Positions 1 through 7,938 of a DNA stretch of 64,000 bases are shown here, one piece after another (the stretch's first letter is position 1; each line of letters opens with the position of its first letter). This DNA is from Cetobacterium somerae (GTDB taxonomy: Bacteria > Fusobacteriota > Fusobacteriia > Fusobacteriales > Fusobacteriaceae): the NCBI RefSeq assembly GCF_022430525.1, contig NZ_CP092519.1, positions 994,454 to 1,058,453 on the forward strand. Reading direction: 5' to 3'. The notes beneath the pieces were generated by a model. It ran no database searches. It saw only the letters and a list, made by a program, of their open reading frames with translations, and was not told the DNA's origin. The position numbers and the translations under genes are program-made.

Positions 1-408
1 ATCTAATATCCCAAGAAGTGTATAAATTCCTGCAATTACAAGAATCGACGAGATATTAAATATTGCAAGTAAAAAAGTTTCAAAATAGTCTTGTACTAAA
101 GTATAGTTATCATCTTCAACCTCTTTAACTTTAGGTTTTCCAAAAAACTTCTTACTCCCTACAAAAATTAAAAATACACTTATCAACACTTTTAGCGGAG
201 TTTCGAATTTAATAACATAACATTCAACTCTACTTATAAATAGAAATGATATAATACCATAAATTATATCTACAGTTACCATTCCCAGCGCTGATACATA
301 CGCTTTTTTTTCGCCTTCGATCATAGCCTTTTCCATACAGTAAATGCCCACTGGTCCAAAGGGAAGCGATAATATTAAACCTGTTATAATCCCTTTTAAA
401 AAAATCAT
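1..408 (-). CDS. LysE/RhtB-type translocator, partial (C-terminus outside window)
   Basis: The minus-strand frame begins with ATG at 408 behind an AGGAGAAA ribosome-binding site and runs off the left edge after 136 codons. The visible protein starts MIFLKGIITGLILSLPFGPV; the hydrophobic first helix followed by PFGPVG and a charged KAMIEGEKK stretch is the N-terminal pattern of the LysE/RhtB amino-acid exporter family. Further hydrophobic segments follow, including FLLAIFNISSILVIAGIYTL. The family exports amino acids or small metabolites across the inner membrane; the substrate cannot be told. Seen: membrane topology and N-terminal motif. Inferred: family and role. Confidence 0.65.
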   Translation of the reverse strand, partial: MIFLKGIITGLILSLPFGPVGIYCMEKAMIEGEKKAYVSALGMVTVDIIYGIISFLFISRVECYVIKFETPLKVLISVFLIFVGSKKFFGKPKVKEVEDDNYTLVQDYFETFLLAIFNISSILVIAGIYTLLGILD

Positions 409-508
409 AATTTTTCTCCTCAAAAGTGTATTTCTATAAATGTTTTTTCATTTATCAATTCTAGCATAATTCTACTAAAATATAAAGTACTTTCCTTTAA
501 TTGGGACT

Positions 509-1126
509 TTACAGGCTTAGCTGTTTCAATTTAGATTTAACTATCTCAAAAAATTGTTTTCTATCCTCTTCATTATCTCTAATATCCATATTATCTATAT
601 TTATCTTTAAAACAACTGAATCATTATACTCATTAAAAAAGTTAGAGTACTCTTCATTTAAAGAGTTCCAATACTCTTTTTCAACTCCAAGTTCAAAATC
701 TCTTCCTCTTTCCTTTATTTTTCTCATAGCATTATCAACACTTGTCTCTAAATAAATAATCAATAATGGATTAGTTCTTGATGATATTAGTTTTTCCCAA
801 AAAGATTGATATAACGAAAATTCATCGGCTGTCATAAATCCATTTTTTAAGTGCATTTTTGCAAATAAATAGTCACCATAGATACTTCTATCCATAATGC
901 AACCATTGAATTTAGAAGCTTCTTCTATTATTTCTATTCTTTTATTTAAAAAATACATCTGACTTAATAAAGAATATCTTTCTTTATTTGAATAGAATTT
1001 ATCTAAAAAAGGGTTATCTATATACGGTTCTTGAAAAAACTCTATTGATAACTCTTTAGCTAATAGCTCTCCTAAAGTTGTTTTTCCAGCTCCAACAACT
1101 CCTTCTATACAGATAACATTTTTCAT
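509..1126 (-). CDS. Deoxynucleoside kinase (dNK family)
   Basis: A 205-residue cytosolic nucleoside salvage kinase that transfers phosphate from a nucleoside triphosphate to the 5'-OH of a deoxynucleoside. A Walker A loop GVVGAGKT lies at residues 9-16 and the family DRS signature at 79-81 (DRSIYGD); a basic lid follows near KIKERGRDFE. The length matches bacterial deoxyadenosine/deoxyguanosine kinases. It lies 4 bases downstream of the uridine kinase gene, so the two salvage kinases form one transcription unit. Which deoxynucleoside is preferred cannot be read from the sequence. Confidence 0.88.
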   Translation of the reverse strand: MKNVICIEGVVGAGKTTLGELLAKELSIEFFQEPYIDNPFLDKFYSNKERYSLLSQMYFLNKRIEIIEEASKFNGCIMDRSIYGDYLFAKMHLKNGFMTADEFSLYQSFWEKLISSRTNPLLIIYLETSVDNAMRKIKERGRDFELGVEKEYWNSLNEEYSNFFNEYNDSVVLKINIDNMDIRDNEEDRKQFFEIVKSKLKQLSL

Positions 1127-1130
1127 AATC

Positions 1131-1763
1131 TTATCCTAACACTCCTTTTTGAAGGAATCTTTTTAAGTTACTTGTTACCATTCCAATAGCAACTTTATTC
1201 TCTCCACCTCTTGGAATTATAACATCTGCATATCTTTTACTTGGCTCACAGAACTCTAAGTACATCGGTTTTACAGTTTTTAAATATTGATTTTTAACAG
1301 ACTCAAAACTTCTTCCTCTCTCTGTCATATCTCTCTCGATTCTTCTTAAGATCATTTCATCAGCATCTGTATCTACGAATATTTTCACATCAAATAACTC
1401 TCTAATTTCTGGAACAGCAAAAATTAATATTCCTTCTACGATTATTATTTTTGATGGGTGTATCTTTACGCATCCCTCTTTTCTAGAGTGAGTTGTGAAA
1501 TCATAGATTGGTCTATCTATTGACTCTCCGTTTACAAGTTTAGTTAAGTGCTCTCTTAATAAATCAAACTCTATAGAATTTGGATGGTCAAAGTTAACTG
1601 CAGCCTTCTCCTCTATCGTTAAATTAGTTAGCTCTTTATAATAAGCATCTTGCTCAACTAGTACTGCGTCTTCTGATTTGAAAGCCTTTACTAAATTATG
1701 TGCTACTGTAGTTTTTCCGCTTCCACTTCCTCCAGCTACTCCGATCAATATGCAATTTTTCAT
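1131..1763 (-). CDS. udk: Uridine kinase
   Basis: Phosphorylates uridine or cytidine to UMP or CMP in pyrimidine salvage. The 210-residue protein has the P-loop GGSGSGKTT at 11-19, the DHP motif in NFDHPNSIEFDLL, the substrate-binding RPIYDFTTHSR stretch and the basic lid RRIERDMTERGRS, all typical of Udk. Length is normal for the family. The start at 1763 follows AAGGAGG at a normal distance. It is the first gene of a two-gene operon with the deoxynucleoside kinase; an extended TGC-TATAAT -10 element lies upstream at about 1816-1824 (minus strand). Confidence 0.93.
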   Translation of the reverse strand: MKNCILIGVAGGSGSGKTTVAHNLVKAFKSEDAVLVEQDAYYKELTNLTIEEKAAVNFDHPNSIEFDLLREHLTKLVNGESIDRPIYDFTTHSRKEGCVKIHPSKIIIVEGILIFAVPEIRELFDVKIFVDTDADEMILRRIERDMTERGRSFESVKNQYLKTVKPMYLEFCEPSKRYADVIIPRGGENKVAIGMVTSNLKRFLQKGVLG

Positions 1764-1924
1764 TTTTTGTTTTCCTCCTTAAGTGTTACTGCTTATATTT
1801 TTTTAAATCTTATACATTATAGCACATTTTTCAAAAAAAAATAAAATATAATATAAATATAGACTATATATTTTTTTTGATGTATACTTTACGATATAGT
1901 TGTTTTTAAAGGAGAAGATTTTTT

Positions 1925-2062
1925 ATGAGTATGACTGAAAAAGAGATTGACCTTCAGATGAAAAAGGCATTGGAAAAGGTTCCCTTTGAAATAAAAAAAA
2001 TTAAATTTGTACTATCTTTATTAAAGATAGTTAAAAGAATTAAGAAAATTTTTAAATTTTAG
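1925..2062 (+). CDS. Small basic protein, 45 aa, unknown function
   Basis: A 45-codon ORF begins with ATG after AAAGGAGAAG and ends with TAG at 2062. The stop is followed directly by GGAGGAAG, which serves as ribosome-binding site for the next gene, so the two are probably cotranslated. The peptide begins MSMTEKEIDLQMKKALEKV and ends in a lysine-rich amphipathic helix (KIKFVLSLLKIVKRIKKIFKF). I do not recognise a family. The good ribosome-binding site and tight coupling support it as a real gene. Confidence 0.55.
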   Translation: MSMTEKEIDLQMKKALEKVPFEIKKIKFVLSLLKIVKRIKKIFKF

Positions 2063-2071
2063 GAGGAAGAT

Positions 2072-2353
2072 ATGACAGAAGAGTTAATGAAAAAAATAGA
2101 TAGAATTAATGAGGAATTCGAAAAAAGAGAGTTCTTTATAAAAGAGGATATATTAGAGCTTTTTGAGCAAAGAGAGGATCTAGTAGAAAAGTTAGATGCT
2201 ATAAAATTTAAAAAAATAGAGTTCTTTACAGTTGAAGATGAAAACTGTGTTGGATTTACTTTAGAGGATGTTCAAGTTAACTTCTTTATTGAGTTTGGAG
2301 AAGATGAAGAGGGTGAGTGGTACGAAGCTACTGCTGAAATAATCACTTTCTAA
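2072..2353 (+). CDS. Acidic small protein of unknown function, 93 aa
   Basis: A 93-residue, strongly acidic cytosolic protein without signal peptide or membrane segment. The first half is a charged helix (MTEELMKKIDRINEEFEKRE, then EDILELFEQREDLVEKLDAI); the second half looks like beta strands (IEFFTVEDENCVGFTLEDVQ, FFIEFGEDEEGEWYEATAEI). It is preceded by GGAGGAAG overlapping the end of the 45-codon ORF, and followed by a bidirectional terminator. No family recognised; the strong ribosome-binding site and clean composition argue that it is expressed. Confidence 0.75.
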   Translation: MTEELMKKIDRINEEFEKREFFIKEDILELFEQREDLVEKLDAIKFKKIEFFTVEDENCVGFTLEDVQVNFFIEFGEDEEGEWYEATAEIITF

Positions 2354-2380
2354 TAGTAAAACCTAATGAAAGAAAAATAA

Positions 2381-2410
2381 AAACCAAGGATTAATTTTCC
2401 TTGGTTTTTT
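2381..2410. terminator. Bidirectional intrinsic terminator
   Basis: AAACCAAGG (2381-2389) pairs with CCTTGGTTT (2399-2407) and is followed by T residues; A residues precede it, so it can serve the plus gene ending at 2353 and the converging RNase M5 gene whose stop lies inside the loop. Confidence 0.85.
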
Positions 2411-2954
2411 TTATGTTATCTATTGCTACTAAAAACTGATCCATAGTTATTCCATATCTATTTAATTTAGATAGAAACTGCTTTGCATTAGAGTATCCTA
2501 TTCTTAACTCTGTTCCAAGCTTTTCTCTTAACTCCTTAGACTCAGCAAATCCTGAAAGTTTATAATCCATTAGAATCTCCATATTAAATATAGATTCTGT
2601 ATTTTGAACTACTTCACACTTTGCATTTTCTAAGGCTTTTATTATAGCTTCTGGAGTTGCATTTTCAACACCGATATCTCCATCTTTAGATCCTTCTTTT
2701 CTACTTATATAAGCTTGTTTTGCTTCTGGGAAAAACTTTAAGATATATTTTCTTAACTCTTCTCCTACGAAATCTGGATCTGTTAAAACTATTATCCCTT
2801 TATTTTCATAAGCAACTCTTAATTTCTCTATGTTTCCTTTTTTTCTAATAGCAAAACCATTAGTTTGTATAATCTCAGCATCTACTGCTGCTTTTACTGC
2901 AGATATATCGTCTCTTCCTTCAACAACGATAACCTCTTTAATTGTCTTTTTCAT
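2391..2954 (-). CDS. rnmV: Ribonuclease M5 (5S rRNA maturation)
   Basis: RNase M5 cleaves the 5S rRNA precursor using a Toprim domain. The 187-residue protein opens with KEVIVVEGRDDISAVKAA (Toprim glutamate in VEGRDD) and has the acidic DPD motif in VLTDPDFVGEELRKYI; the C-terminal part (LRIGYSNAKQFLSKLNRYGI) matches the family's RNA-binding tail. I take ATG 2954, because AGAGGA lies 8 nt upstream; the frame opens earlier at a TTG (2972) that overlaps that ribosome-binding site. The usual partner ksgA is not adjacent. Confidence 0.87.
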   Translation of the reverse strand: MKKTIKEVIVVEGRDDISAVKAAVDAEIIQTNGFAIRKKGNIEKLRVAYENKGIIVLTDPDFVGEELRKYILKFFPEAKQAYISRKEGSKDGDIGVENATPEAIIKALENAKCEVVQNTESIFNMEILMDYKLSGFAESKELREKLGTELRIGYSNAKQFLSKLNRYGITMDQFLVAIDNIKKTKEN

Positions 2955-3086
2955 AAATTTATATCCTCTCAAACTTTAAACGTGAATTTTATATTTAATT
3001 GTAACATTTTTTTAAATGTAATACTATTTTTTTATTTTTATATGATTATAGGTCTTTTTACTTGTGATTAAATTATTTAATTATTG

Positions 3087-3116
3087 TTGACAACCTTTCT
3101 ATTTATGTGCTAGAAT
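3087..3116 (+). promoter_or_regulatory. Sigma-70-type promoter for guaA
   Basis: TTGACA at 3087-3092, 18-bp spacer, TAGAAT at 3111-3116 with an extended TGC just upstream. It directly precedes the purine riboswitch. Confidence 0.85.
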
Positions 3117-3134
3117 GTTGCAAAAGTAAATATA

Positions 3135-3206
3135 TTCATTCGTATAAGTTGCAAATATGGTGCAGCGTCTCTACAACTAACCGTAAATTAGTTTCTATGA
3201 AAAAGA
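3135..3206 (+). ncRNA. Purine riboswitch, guanine type
   Basis: The leader folds as the three-way junction of the purine class. P1 is TTCGTA (3139-3144) with TATGAA; the J1/2 TATAA follows; P2 is GTTGCA/TGCAGC around an AATATGG loop; J2/3 is GTCTCTAC; P3 is AACTAA/TTAGTT around CCGTAAA; and J3/1 is CTATG. The C before TATG is the specificity base for guanine rather than adenine. The J2/3 has C where the common form has a variable U. It lies between a strong promoter and guaA, so guanine feedback on GMP synthesis is expected. The expression platform (3207-3270) is not clear: only a weak AGAG/CTCT hairpin before a T run is visible. Confidence 0.9.
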
Positions 3207-3282
3207 TAAAAGGGATTAGTCTACCTTCTGTTTTTTTATAGAGTATGATTGTCTCTTTTTTTATTATATTTTGGAGGTTTTT

Positions 3283-4821
3283 ATGAAGAAAAATAGCATC
3301 ATTATTCTTGACTTTGGTTCTCAGTATAACCAGTTAATAGCAAGAAGAGTAAGAGAAATGGGAGTTTACGCTGAGGTTGTTCCTTATTTCGAACCGTTAG
3401 AGGATATTTTAGCTAGAGAGCCTAAAGGTATCATCCTTTCTGGTGGACCTGCTTCAGTTTATTTAGATGGATCGCCAACAATTGAAAAGGCATTATATGA
3501 GCAAGGAATTCCAGTTTTAGGAATCTGTTACGGAATGCAATTAACTTCTCAATTATTAGGTGGAACTGTTGAAAGAGCTGATAAGCAAGAGTTTGGAAAA
3601 GCTGAGCTTATTATTGACGAATTAGAAAGTCCATTATTCAAAGATGTTCCTAACTTAAACCAAGTTTGGATGAGTCATGGAGACCACGTAACAGTATTAC
3701 CAGAAGGATTTAAGCAAATCGCTCATACAGATTCTTGTATAGCTGCTTCTGCTAATGTTGAAAAAAATATCTACTGTATCCAATACCACGCTGAGGTTAC
3801 TCACTCTGAGTATGGAGCAAAGATGTTAGAGAACTTCGTATTCGGAGTTGCTAAATGTGAAAAGAACTGGTCAATGGGTAACTACATTGAGCAAACAGTT
3901 AAATCTATAAAAGAAACTGTAGGAGATAAGAAAGTTTTACTTGGACTTTCTGGAGGAGTTGACTCTTCTGTTGCTGCTGCATTAATACACAAAGCTATTG
4001 GAGATCAATTAATCTGTATTTTCGTTGATACAGGACTTCTTAGAAAAGACGAAGCTAAAAACGTAATGGAGATCTACGGAGAAAACTTCCACATGAACAT
4101 TAAATGCGTTGATGCTGAAGAGAGATTCCTAAGCAAATTAGCTGGAGTTACTGATCCAGAAGCTAAGAGAAAAATAATTGGAAAAGAGTTCGTTGAAGTA
4201 TTCAATGATGAGGCATCTAAATTAACTGATGTTAAATTCCTTGCTCAAGGAACAATCTATCCAGATGTAATAGAGTCTCAATCTGTAAAAGGACCTTCTG
4301 CTACAATTAAATCTCACCACAACGTTGGAGGACTTCCTGAGGATATGAAATTTGAATTACTTGAGCCTTTAAGAGAGTTATTCAAAGATGAGGTTAGAGC
4401 TGTTGGAAGAGAGTTAGGAATCCCTGCTCACATGGTTGACAGACACCCATTCCCAGGTCCAGGACTTGGAATCAGAATCTTAGGAGAAGTTGATAAAGAG
4501 AAAGCTGATATCTTAAGAGAAGCTGACGATATCTTTATTAAAGAGTTAAGAGCTGCTGATTTATATAAAGAGGTTAGCCAAGCTTTCGTTGTACTTTTAC
4601 CTGTTAAATCAGTTGGAGTTATGGGAGACGAAAGAACTTATGAGTACACTGCTGTTTTAAGATCAGCTAACACTATTGACTTTATGACTGCTACATGGTC
4701 TAGATTACCATATGAGTTCTTAGATAAAGTTTCTAATAGAATCATAAATGAGGTTAAGGGAATCAACAGATTAACTTACGATATCTCATCTAAGCCACCT
4801 GCTACTATCGAGTGGGAATAA
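3283..4821 (+). CDS. guaA: GMP synthase (glutamine-hydrolysing)
   Basis: Converts XMP to GMP with ATP and glutamine. The 512-residue protein has a class I amidotransferase domain with nucleophile Cys82 in GICYGMQ and partners His169/Glu171 in QYHAE, the ATP-pyrophosphatase loop SGGVDS at 223-228, and the C-terminal dimerisation domain ending in the usual [12 protein letters not shown] 3283 is the start, with GGAGG at 3273-3277; an in-frame TTG at 3271 overlaps that site. Expression is probably controlled by the upstream guanine riboswitch. Its final codons form the attachment site of the adjacent mobile element but remain intact. Confidence 0.97.
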   Translation: MKKNSIIILDFGSQYNQLIARRVREMGVYAEVVPYFEPLEDILAREPKGIILSGGPASVYLDGSPTIEKALYEQGIPVLGICYGMQLTSQLLGGTVERADKQEFGKAELIIDELESPLFKDVPNLNQVWMSHGDHVTVLPEGFKQIAHTDSCIAASANVEKNIYCIQYHAEVTHSEYGAKMLENFVFGVAKCEKNWSMGNYIEQTVKSIKETVGDKKVLLGLSGGVDSSVAAALIHKAIGDQLICIFVDTGLLRKDEAKNVMEIYGENFHMNIKCVDAEERFLSKLAGVTDPEAKRKIIGKEFVEVFNDEASKLTDVKFLAQGTIYPDVIESQSVKGPSATIKSHHNVGGLPEDMKFELLEPLRELFKDEVRAVGRELGIPAHMVDRHPFPGPGLGIRILGEVDKEKADILREADDIFIKELRAADLYKEVSQAFVVLLPVKSVGVMGDERTYEYTAVLRSANTIDFMTATWSRLPYEFLDKVSNRIINEVKGINRLTYDISSKPPATIEWE

Positions 4822-4868
4822 TAATTAAAAATACAAAACACCTTGAATCAATCAAGGTGTTTTTTTTA
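4810..4868. repeat. attL: left attachment repeat at guaA 3' end
   Basis: The last guaA codons and the following terminator recur at 9227-9288. The first 24 bases are identical (starting GAGTGGGAATAATAATT), then the copies diverge slightly across the terminator hairpin. An integrase fragment or gene lies just inside each repeat boundary. The size and position are those of a tyrosine-recombinase attachment site that restores the target gene's 3' end. Confidence 0.8.
4836..4868 (+). terminator. guaA intrinsic terminator
   Basis: AAACACCTTGA (4836-4846) pairs with TCAAGGTGTTT (4852-4862), loop of 5, followed by a T run. It lies inside the duplicated attachment region. Confidence 0.9.
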
Positions 4869-5188
4869 TTACCTTTAGAATATCATTATTTTATTTTTTA
4901 TAATTCTATAATCTATATTTCTAATAAAATATATTAACTCCTCCTTTTATTTTAAATATTAATAGTTTATACACCTAATTTTTTTATAAAATCAAATTTA
5001 CTTTAATTTCAAATAATTTATTTTTCTGCTTTACTAAATATATAGCAACTCTTTTAACTCAAGCAGTTAAACTTCTAACTGGAAAAGAATTAGATCTAAA
5101 TATAGTTTATGATGCTCTGGATTTAGAAATTATAAAAGTTGAAGATATAAGATGTTTTATAGAGTCTAGAACTACTCAAAAAGATGAA
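4869..5188 (+). other. Open frame without start codon preceding the integrase
   Basis: No independent gene is visible here. From about 4984 the integrase frame stays open upstream of its first possible start (GTG 5189) for roughly 68 codons, encoding for example LLTQAVKLLTGKELDLNIVY, but contains no ATG, GTG or TTG with a ribosome-binding site. Either the integrase lost its start and N-terminal domain, or this is a fused remnant. The rest of the stretch is AT-rich without recognisable signals. Confidence 0.5.
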
Positions 5189-6103
5189 GTGATAGATTTA
5201 GAAAACAAATATAAATATGAACTTTATATAGATGATTTAAGTCATAGATTAAGAGAATATACTATCATAAAGAAAAAGTATATAATTGAAATGAAAATCC
5301 TACCATTTTTTAAAAATATGAAACTTAATCATATTACTCCAGTTATAGTTAGAAAATGGCAAAATGAACTTTTAAAAGCTATAAACCCAAGTAGTGGAAA
5401 TCCATATAGTCAAACCTATATTAAAACTATTCATAATCAGCTTACAGCTTTTTTTAACTATGCTATTAAGTTTCATTCATTACAAGAAAATCCTTGTCAT
5501 AAAGCTGGAAGTATTGGAAAGAAACATGCTGAGGAAATGAACATCTGGACTCCAGAAGAGTTTAAATTATTTATTGAAGCTATTAAAGATCACCCTGCTG
5601 CTTATGCAGGATTTAATATTTTATTCTGGTGTGGTCTTAGAGTTGGAGAGCTTCTAGCTCTTGAAATAAAAGATATAGATTTTGAAAATGAAACTTTAAA
5701 TATTAATAAGTCTTATCAGAGATTAAATAAAGAAGATGTCATTACTGAACCTAAGACTCCTAAGAGTAAAAGAATCATTGAAATGCCTTCTCAGTTAATT
5801 CCTGTACTAAAAGATTATCTCAAGACACTTTATAAACCAAAACCCAGTACAAGATTAATTCCTCATACTAAATATATTTTTGAACATGCTATGAAAAAAT
5901 ATTCAGAAATTGCTGGAGTAAAAAAAATAAGGATACATGATCTCAGACATTCACATGCATCCTTACTTATTCATTTAGGTGTTAATCCTCTAACTATTGC
6001 TAGAAGATTGGGACATGAAAAGGTTGAAACAACCTTAAATACTTATTCTCATTTATTTCCTAATAGTAATAAAGAGATGATGGAGTTATTAAGAGAAGTA
6101 TAA
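5189..6103 (+). CDS. Tyrosine recombinase/integrase, probably 5'-truncated
   Basis: A site-specific recombinase of the phage integrase family, 304 residues from the GTG at 5189. A SAM-like core-binding domain spans about 10-95. The catalytic domain has Arg151 (GLRVGELLALE), His250-x-x-Arg253 (HDLRH), His276 (GHE) and nucleophile Tyr286 (TYSHLF). Family members of this kind are usually 360-390 residues with an N-terminal arm-binding domain, which is absent; GTG 5189 has no ribosome-binding site and the frame continues open upstream. It sits immediately inside attL at guaA, so it presumably catalysed the insertion. The catalytic core looks intact, but activity without the N-terminus is doubtful. 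Confidence 0.85.
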   Translation: MIDLENKYKYELYIDDLSHRLREYTIIKKKYIIEMKILPFFKNMKLNHITPVIVRKWQNELLKAINPSSGNPYSQTYIKTIHNQLTAFFNYAIKFHSLQENPCHKAGSIGKKHAEEMNIWTPEEFKLFIEAIKDHPAAYAGFNILFWCGLRVGELLALEIKDIDFENETLNINKSYQRLNKEDVITEPKTPKSKRIIEMPSQLIPVLKDYLKTLYKPKPSTRLIPHTKYIFEHAMKKYSEIAGVKKIRIHDLRHSHASLLIHLGVNPLTIARRLGHEKVETTLNTYSHLFPNSNKEMMELLREV

Positions 6104-6137
6104 AGAGATTCTTTTAAATCTCAATCTCTTTATACTT
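6096..6137. terminator. Long hairpin after integrase
   Basis: A perfect 15-bp inverted repeat, AAGTATAAAGAGATT (6096-6110) and its complement (6123-6137), covers the integrase stop codon. The T run is weak; it separates the integrase from the converging 93-residue ORF and is a likely bidirectional terminator. Confidence 0.6.
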
Positions 6138-6142
6138 CTTAA

Positions 6143-6424
6143 TTATTTCTCATTAACTTCTTGTAACCAACTTTCAACAACTTCATACTCATCCGTATTG
6201 TTTGGATTATTACACTCTGCGCACAAAGGTATAATATACTCTTTTGCTGTTTTTGATACTTTATAAACATGTCCACCATGTTCTGCTAGTGAACAGCAAC
6301 TTATTGCTCCACAAATTCCAAATTTTTTCCCTGTTTTCTTTTCCCAAAAATCTTTCCAAGATGAATACCCACTAGGAGCATTATTATTTCCTGTCCCTTT
6401 TTTATTTTTTACTTTTACTGACAT
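6143..6424 (-). CDS. Small cysteine/histidine-rich protein, 93 aa
   Basis: A 93-residue cytosolic protein with a basic N-terminus (MSVKVKNKKGTGNNN) and paired metal-binding motifs: CGAISCC in the middle, a histidine pair in AEHGGHVYK, and a second knuckle IPLCAECNN. The layout resembles the zinc-ribbon part of small HNH-like proteins on mobile elements, but the catalytic HNH residues are not clear, so no nuclease function is claimed. ATG 6424 follows a GGAGG-like site (TAGGGAGGAAA). It is cargo of the guaA-linked element. Confidence 0.7.
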   Translation of the reverse strand: MSVKVKNKKGTGNNNAPSGYSSWKDFWEKKTGKKFGICGAISCCSLAEHGGHVYKVSKTAKEYIIPLCAECNNPNNTDEYEVVESWLQEVNEK

Positions 6425-6504
6425 ATTTTCCTCCCTAATTTGTGTCTATAATTCTTATATACTTTACAAAGTCCATATTGTCAATAGTTTAATACATTTG
6501 ACTA

Positions 6505-6645
6505 CTATTTCCAGGTACTGCCAAAATAATTTCCACAATTATTGTTTATATCTTTCATTTTTATTTCTAATCCTGAAATTTCGTGTCTGTTCAGCATAGT
6601 TATTATTTCATCTCTTATTAATTCTAACTCTTCTTTTATTTCCAT
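6505..6645 (-). CDS. Small ORF, 46 aa, translationally coupled
   Basis: ATG 6645 overlaps the stop codon of the upstream gene as TAATG, the usual sign of coupled translation. The peptide is helical and acidic at the start (MEIKEELELIRDEIITMLNR) and ends NCGNYFGSTWK. Not recognised. It is only credible because of the overlap and its position in the element's minus-strand cargo operon. Confidence 0.4.
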   Translation of the reverse strand: MEIKEELELIRDEIITMLNRHEISGLEIKMKDINNNCGNYFGSTWK

Positions 6646-7079
6646 TATTTTTTTTCATTTAATTTTTTAAATGGATTTCTTTCATGTATTATTCCTGATA
6701 CCTGATTATAAATTTTTATAAATTTTTTTTGAGTCATTTTTTTTGATTTTCCATAGTATTTAATATTTCCATCTTCCCAGGGTAACATTTTTAAAAATAC
6801 TTCTTCACCTTTTTCTTTTTCTAAAATTTCTAATATTCTTTTTATATTCCATTCTTTTATATCTTTTCCACTTTTTTTATATAAATCATAATTCAGTATT
6901 AAAATACCGAAAACAATTTTTTCTAAAATTTTTCGTATCAATAATGCACACCACTCTATTTCTTCTATTGAGTAATTCAATCTAGCTGGGTATTCAAATA
7001 AAATGTCATCTAACTTTGATATTCTATTTGTTATTTCTTTTAAATTTTCTTTATATTTTTTTTCTTTATTAAAATTCAA
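6645..7079 (-). CDS. Unknown element-borne protein, 144 aa
   Basis: A basic, lysine-rich, mostly helical cytosolic protein. The likely start is TTG 7079, because AAAGGAGA lies 6 nt before it; an earlier in-frame TTG (7100) precedes that site. Conserved-looking features are LNYSIEEIEWCALLIRKILE and the C-terminal YNQVSGIIHERNPF. The R/H arrangement near HERN recalls HEPN-type helical proteins, but the match is too weak to assign. It is followed by the coupled 46-codon ORF and lies on the integrated element next to a defence-like cassette, so a role in phage conflict is possible but unproven. Confidence 0.6.
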   Translation of the reverse strand: MNFNKEKKYKENLKEITNRISKLDDILFEYPARLNYSIEEIEWCALLIRKILEKIVFGILILNYDLYKKSGKDIKEWNIKRILEILEKEKGEEVFLKMLPWEDGNIKYYGKSKKMTQKKFIKIYNQVSGIIHERNPFKKLNEKK

Positions 7080-7107
7080 AATTGTTCTCCTTTTTAGCAA
7101 ATTAAAT

Positions 7108-7131
7108 AAAAGACCTCATATAAGGTCTTTT
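7108..7131. terminator. Bidirectional hairpin terminator
   Basis: AAAAGACCT (7108-7116) pairs with AGGTCTTTT (7123-7131) with a 6-nt loop; A and T runs on both sides. Confidence 0.7.
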
Positions 7132-7249
7132 GTTTAATTTACTTTTATTTTTTTAAAAGCAATGTTGTAGTAAATTGTGATATAATCTACTGCAAACATA
7201 AGTTATTGCTCGGAATAATTGTAATTTAAAATTTTCGATTATAGTATTG

Positions 7250-7297
7250 TTTTCTAATAGTAATAGAAAAATGACTGAGTTATTGAGAAAAATATAG
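7250..7297 (+). pseudogene. Integrase C-terminal remnant
   Basis: The frame reads FSNSNRKMTELLRKI then stop, matching the intact integrase end PNSNKEMMELLREV at nearly every position, but nothing upstream continues the gene. It is the leftover tail of a second integrase copy inside the element, placed between the two cargo clusters. The surrounding 7132-7327 holds no intact gene; an extended -10 (TGATATAAT near 7178) suggests a promoter of unknown use. Confidence 0.7.
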
Positions 7298-7327
7298 AGT
7301 TAACCTCAAAAAGAATTAACTTTATTT

Positions 7328-7930
7328 TTAATTACTTTTTTCTATTTTTTGTAAAAAATAGAGTTTGTTTATAATAATTTCGTCTCCAAAATTAACAGAA
7401 GATACAATAAATTTTTTACTTGTTGTCATTTCTTTTTCATTTTTATTACTATATAATATATATTCTTTACCTTCAACATCTGTTATTTTATAATTTTTAT
7501 ATAGAAATCCTAATAAAATACTATAATGATAATTTATATTTTTATAATAAATTGAAAGAATAAAAATTTCATAGCAAACTAACCAGACTATATTTAATCT
7601 ATAAAAAGATGCAATCAATGGTAGCAAATATGTTCCAATATACATTATCTGTGTTTCTGGAGATTTTTTTTCTATTTTTTCTACTTGTATTTCCAAACCT
7701 TGAGACTTTTGAAGTTTTATATTAATAAAAATTTTACCTAAAACCATTATAAATATTATTAAGGTAAATATTATTAATTCTAACCAATAAATATTCATAT
7801 ATATGGATATATTTTTTTCATTGATAATCTTTATAATTTTTGAAAAATTAAATAATTTCATATTATATGATACAAATGAAAGAAAATAAACTACAATTCT
7901 AAAGTATAAAAATACAATTATTTTTTTCAT
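7328..7930 (-). CDS. Multi-pass membrane protein; KwaA-like partner of DUF4868-like gene
   Basis: A 200-residue inner-membrane protein with about four hydrophobic helices: IIVFLYFRIVVYFLSFVSY, YWLELIIFTLIIFIMVLGKI, MYIGTYLLPLIASFY and IVWLVCYEIFILSIYY, followed by a hydrophilic C-terminal part. It starts 8 nt after the stop of the 320-residue gene. A four-helix protein of about 200 residues paired with a DUF4868-type partner is the architecture of the Kiwa anti-phage system (KwaA senses at the membrane, KwaB acts on DNA). Family membership is inferred from size, topology and neighbour only; a generic membrane protein is possible. Confidence 0.55.
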   Translation of the reverse strand: MKKIIVFLYFRIVVYFLSFVSYNMKLFNFSKIIKIINEKNISIYMNIYWLELIIFTLIIFIMVLGKIFINIKLQKSQGLEIQVEKIEKKSPETQIMYIGTYLLPLIASFYRLNIVWLVCYEIFILSIYYKNINYHYSILLGFLYKNYKITDVEGKEYILYSNKNEKEMTTSKKFIVSSVNFGDEIIINKLYFLQKIEKSN

Positions 7931-7938
7931 TTTTCCTC

